From Undaria pinnatifida (taxonomy: Eukaryota > Sar > Phaeophyceae > Laminariales > Alariaceae), in assembly GCA_012845835.1 (NCBI GenBank), contig JABAKD010000018.1, forward strand, positions 10,604,179 through 10,668,178: a DNA stretch of 64,000 nucleotides, written 5' to 3'. Numbering within the stretch: the stretch's first letter is position 1; each line of letters begins with the position of its first letter. The translations under genes were made by a program, and so were the position numbers. Of the stretch, positions 61,570 through 64,000 are shown in pieces. Below the pieces are notes generated by a model, which searched no databases, was not told the origin of the DNA, and saw nothing but the letters and a program-made list of their open reading frames with translations.

Positions 61570-62086
61570 ATGTCTACGGGCAAAAAGACAGTACGGAGCC
61601 ACTTGGACGGTCGCACCCCACCATCACAGCAGTAGTACAACAGCAGTACAACAGCAGTGGAGCAGCACGTACCGACCAATCCATAGCGGCCGCGAGTCGA
61701 CGGGTACTTATACCGTAACTGAGACTCACACGGTACAGGAGTACGATGAAGAAAACTTTTGCTGCAAGCTGCAGTGCCCGTAGGAAGGAGGTGTCGCTAG
61801 GCAACTCCTGTTGACTGAAAAAAAAAGAAGGTGTCGCTAGGCGACGGGTTGGACTCGGACCCGAACTCGGTAAGACAAAGAGTACGATTACACAAACTCG
61901 GTGAGATAAAAATGCAGGCACATGTCTATCGGAAAGAGACGGTACGGAGCGAATTGGACGGTCGCACCCCATCATCACAGCAGTACAACAGCAGTACAAC
62001 AGCAGTGGAGCAGCACGTACAGACCAATCTATAACGGCAGCATACAGAGTATCAATACGACAGTGCAGCGGTACACCTGTGGTCCT
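61570..62086 (-). repeat. long inverted repeat, right arm (~517 bp)
   Basis: Reverse complement of the left arm. The 185-residue minus-strand frame through it is the mirror of left-arm frames and need not be a gene. Confidence 0.95.
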
Positions 62087-62877
62087 GACGGAGAAAGGGA
62101 AGGGAGAGAGACGGAGGGGAGGGACAGACATCTTCTTTGTGTTGCGAAGTCAAACTTTCCCTGCTGTCAACTGCTGCAGTACCAGTTCCGTTCATTTTTT
62201 CGCGTCTGCTTGCCTTCGTCTTCAATGCGGTTAATGCAACAGAGTGCATTTATTTAATCAATGTTGTTGCCTACTAATATTTTTTTCTTTTTTCAGGAAT
62301 CACACTAAATTCGGGCGTGATGACGTCCCTGTACGTCACCATCAACCACCACAGCGCCACCCTCTTGGTATCCCCCGATACTGTTCAATACCTTACTACA
62401 ACCATCTCTACTTTCATATATCTCCCACCCTCGCCCTCAGACCAGGGCGCCTCTACTTCAGGACGGGGCCGCCCTCAGGCGGCCCCGTCCGATCCTTGTC
62501 GTATAATACTATTACGGGAATCGGGATCTTCAGGACTGGGTCGCTCACAGCGCAGCGGGGAAATTCGACCCCCTCTGAAAACAGTACGTTAACTTCGCGC
62601 CCTCATAGCGCGCTCCCAGACGCACGGCCAGGCTCGCGCCTTCGCAATGCGGCACCTGGTGGCGTACTCGTACTGCTGCTGCTGTACTCGTCGTACGTAT
62701 ATTACAATCGCGCACATCCCCGTTTCCCTACTAAATTTCGGAGGCGTCGCCTGCAGGATTTTGTTTACCGCTAGCGCAAACACACCAAAAACTCGGTGGG
62801 AAGGCAATTCACTTTTTTTAGCGGAAGGCAAGTAAATTTTTAGAAACGTATTTTCGCAAACAATCTATTATTTAATA
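62087..62877. other. no gene recognised; GC-rich hairpin
   Basis: A good acceptor-like sequence, TTTTTTTCTTTTTTCAG, ends at 62296, but no partner exon or family is visible. A perfect 13-bp hairpin GGACGGGGCCGCC (62461-62473) / 62478-62490 with loop CTCA follows. Confidence 0.45.
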
Positions 62878-63454
62878 CTCCCTCCGACTCTAAATATAAG
62901 GGCGGTTTGGAAATCCCGTAATATAAGGGCGGTTTGAGGGTTATTGGCAGAAACGTGCCATTTGGGCAAGGTGGACCTCGGATATCTTTGGCATACGATA
63001 GAATATCGCATTGGAGAGAGAGAAAAAAAAAAAAACGCTCGATGGGGGGGGGGATGGTGCGGTGAAATCCCCTGATCGGGGAAATGGCGGAAATCTGCCG
63101 TGGTTGTACCCCGTCTTTGCTGTTGGCGAGAAGGTGGCGAATCACCTCTTCTCTCTCCAAAACGCTGAAATTCTTGCGTTTCGTCCCTTGAGAGGCACTC
63201 CCAGCAGCGGACATGGCTCAACAGCAGTTGGGAAGGTGTTCGACCGGAGCTCCAAAGTTGGGGTGGTGAGATCGGGCGCGGTCTGCTGTTGTGGGCTGCA
63301 CCTTGCTGGTGTGTGTTCAGAAAGACCCCTGTTCTGCGCGCTGCGCAGCAGTGCGGCGGAACCAATAAAAAAAACGGTTCGGGAAAAGAGTTCTGCAGAC
63401 CCGAGTTATACCGCTTTTTGTCCAAACCGCCCTTATATTTAGGGTCGGAGGGAG
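62878..63454. mobile_element. Stowaway-like (Tc1/mariner) MITE or deletion derivative
   Basis: 34-bp terminal inverted repeats (62878-62911 and 63421-63454) differ at one base and begin CTCCCTCCGACTCTAAATAT, very close to the CTCCCTCCGT... termini of plant Stowaway elements. The element is flanked by TA on both sides (62876-62877, 63455-63456), the mariner-family target duplication. A subterminal AATATAAGGGCGGTTTG repeat is at 62921. At 577 bp it is long for a MITE and retains a piece of coding sequence. Confidence 0.88.
63077..63214 (-). pseudogene. mariner-like transposase N-terminal remnant
   Basis: The minus-strand frame starts MSAAGSASQGTKRKNFSVLE and continues REEVIRHLLANSKDGVQPRQ. This resembles the helix-turn-helix N-terminus of mariner-like transposases in plants and oomycetes (basic-LT..ER..v...LL..SK.G pattern). 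The catalytic DDE part is absent, so the element depends on a transposase made elsewhere. Confidence 0.5.
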
Positions 63455-64000
63455 TATGTTGTTATTATGTTATAATGCTATTATGGTGTTATGATGTTAT
63501 GATGTTATTATGTTATGTTATTATTATGTTATTAATATGGTGTTATTAGTATAGTCTAGGGTATTATACTACAGGGTATTCTTATGTTGTTATTTGTATA
63601 GGGTGTTATTATGTTGTCATTGGCATAGCGCTCTTCAAGTGAGGAGGCTTAGAACAACAATGGTTGGCGCACTTCTGCAGTACGATTACTACGAACAGTA
63701 CTAACACTGAAGTATTGCCTGCAGCTCAAGTGTCTTGTGCGTTAGGGGTATTATATTGGTATTAATAGACCATTCTGGCCAAATTATCTGGCTGACGGGG
63801 TTCCTGACGTGACCTATGAGCTATGAGCTATGAGCTATGAGCTATTAGCTATGAGCAATCACATAGTCCATCTTCATCTTCATCGATCGGGTTGCTCTAC
63901 CGTAATGTGATTCATTAATAATATTCATTCATTATACCATCAGACTAGTATGCATACATTACTGTGTATAGTATTATAGTCTGGTATTATAGTGCCGTGG
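63455..64000. repeat. AT-rich TTATTATG repeats and (CTATGAG)n
   Basis: GTTATTATG-type words at 63458-63610 and a 7-bp array CTATGAG (five to six copies) at 63819-63858, next to TGACGGGGTTCCTGACGTGA (63793). No gene recognised. Confidence 0.8.

Noticed and set aside
61574-62131. 185-aa minus-strand frame in the long inverted repeat
   Set aside because: It is the mirror image of the left-arm frames, is rich in repeat-derived Leu/Tyr runs and has no known domain.

Overview
The window is nuclear DNA from a complex eukaryote, most likely a brown alga (Phaeophyceae). The main reason is a large gene built from EsV-1-7 repeats (C-x4-C-x15/16-C-x2-H zinc-binding motif), a family typical of brown algae and named after a phaeovirus gene. 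Spliceosomal GT-AG introns of 0.6-5.3 kb, dense mini- and microsatellites, a Ty1/copia retrotransposon and a Stowaway-type MITE also point to a large, repeat-rich eukaryotic genome. The species cannot be fixed from sequence alone.

Layout. (1) 1-7218: a Ty1/copia LTR retrotransposon, truncated by the window edge and broken by frameshifts and stops. (2) 7.2-22.9 kb: no gene recognised; C-rich satellite modules, degenerate tandem repeats, a (TTG)n tract, and purine and pyrimidine tracts. (3) 22962-46536, + strand: an EsV-1-7 gene rebuilt here from ten exons. The joined frame closes exactly (3066 nt, 1021 codons plus stop) and gives nine repeats followed by a long Ser/Thr-rich repetitive tail. 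Its 5.3-kb sixth intron holds an OTU-type cysteine protease frame. Its seventh and eighth introns hold decayed copies of exon 8. (4) 46.5-52.4 kb: minisatellites and an array of decayed EsV-1-7 exon starts mixed with telomere-like CCCTAA repeats, ending in one intact exon. (5) 52420-57740, + strand: a second, shorter EsV-1-7 gene of three recognised exons with its own repetitive acidic/Asn-rich tail. (6) 57.7-64 kb: an inverted satellite copy, perfect hairpins, a long inverted repeat (two ~518-bp arms, ~98% identical by eye) and a 577-bp Stowaway-like element with a mariner-like transposase remnant.

The two EsV-1-7 genes are in tandem and share an architecture: half-repeat exons, then a last exon that starts inside a repeat and runs into a low-complexity tail. 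The decayed exon fragments between and inside them suggest that the locus evolves by duplicating exons or intron-end/exon-start segments that then decay. No rRNA, tRNA or CRISPR feature was recognised. Exon calls rest on reading the motif, splice dinucleotides and phase by eye; transcripts were not available.
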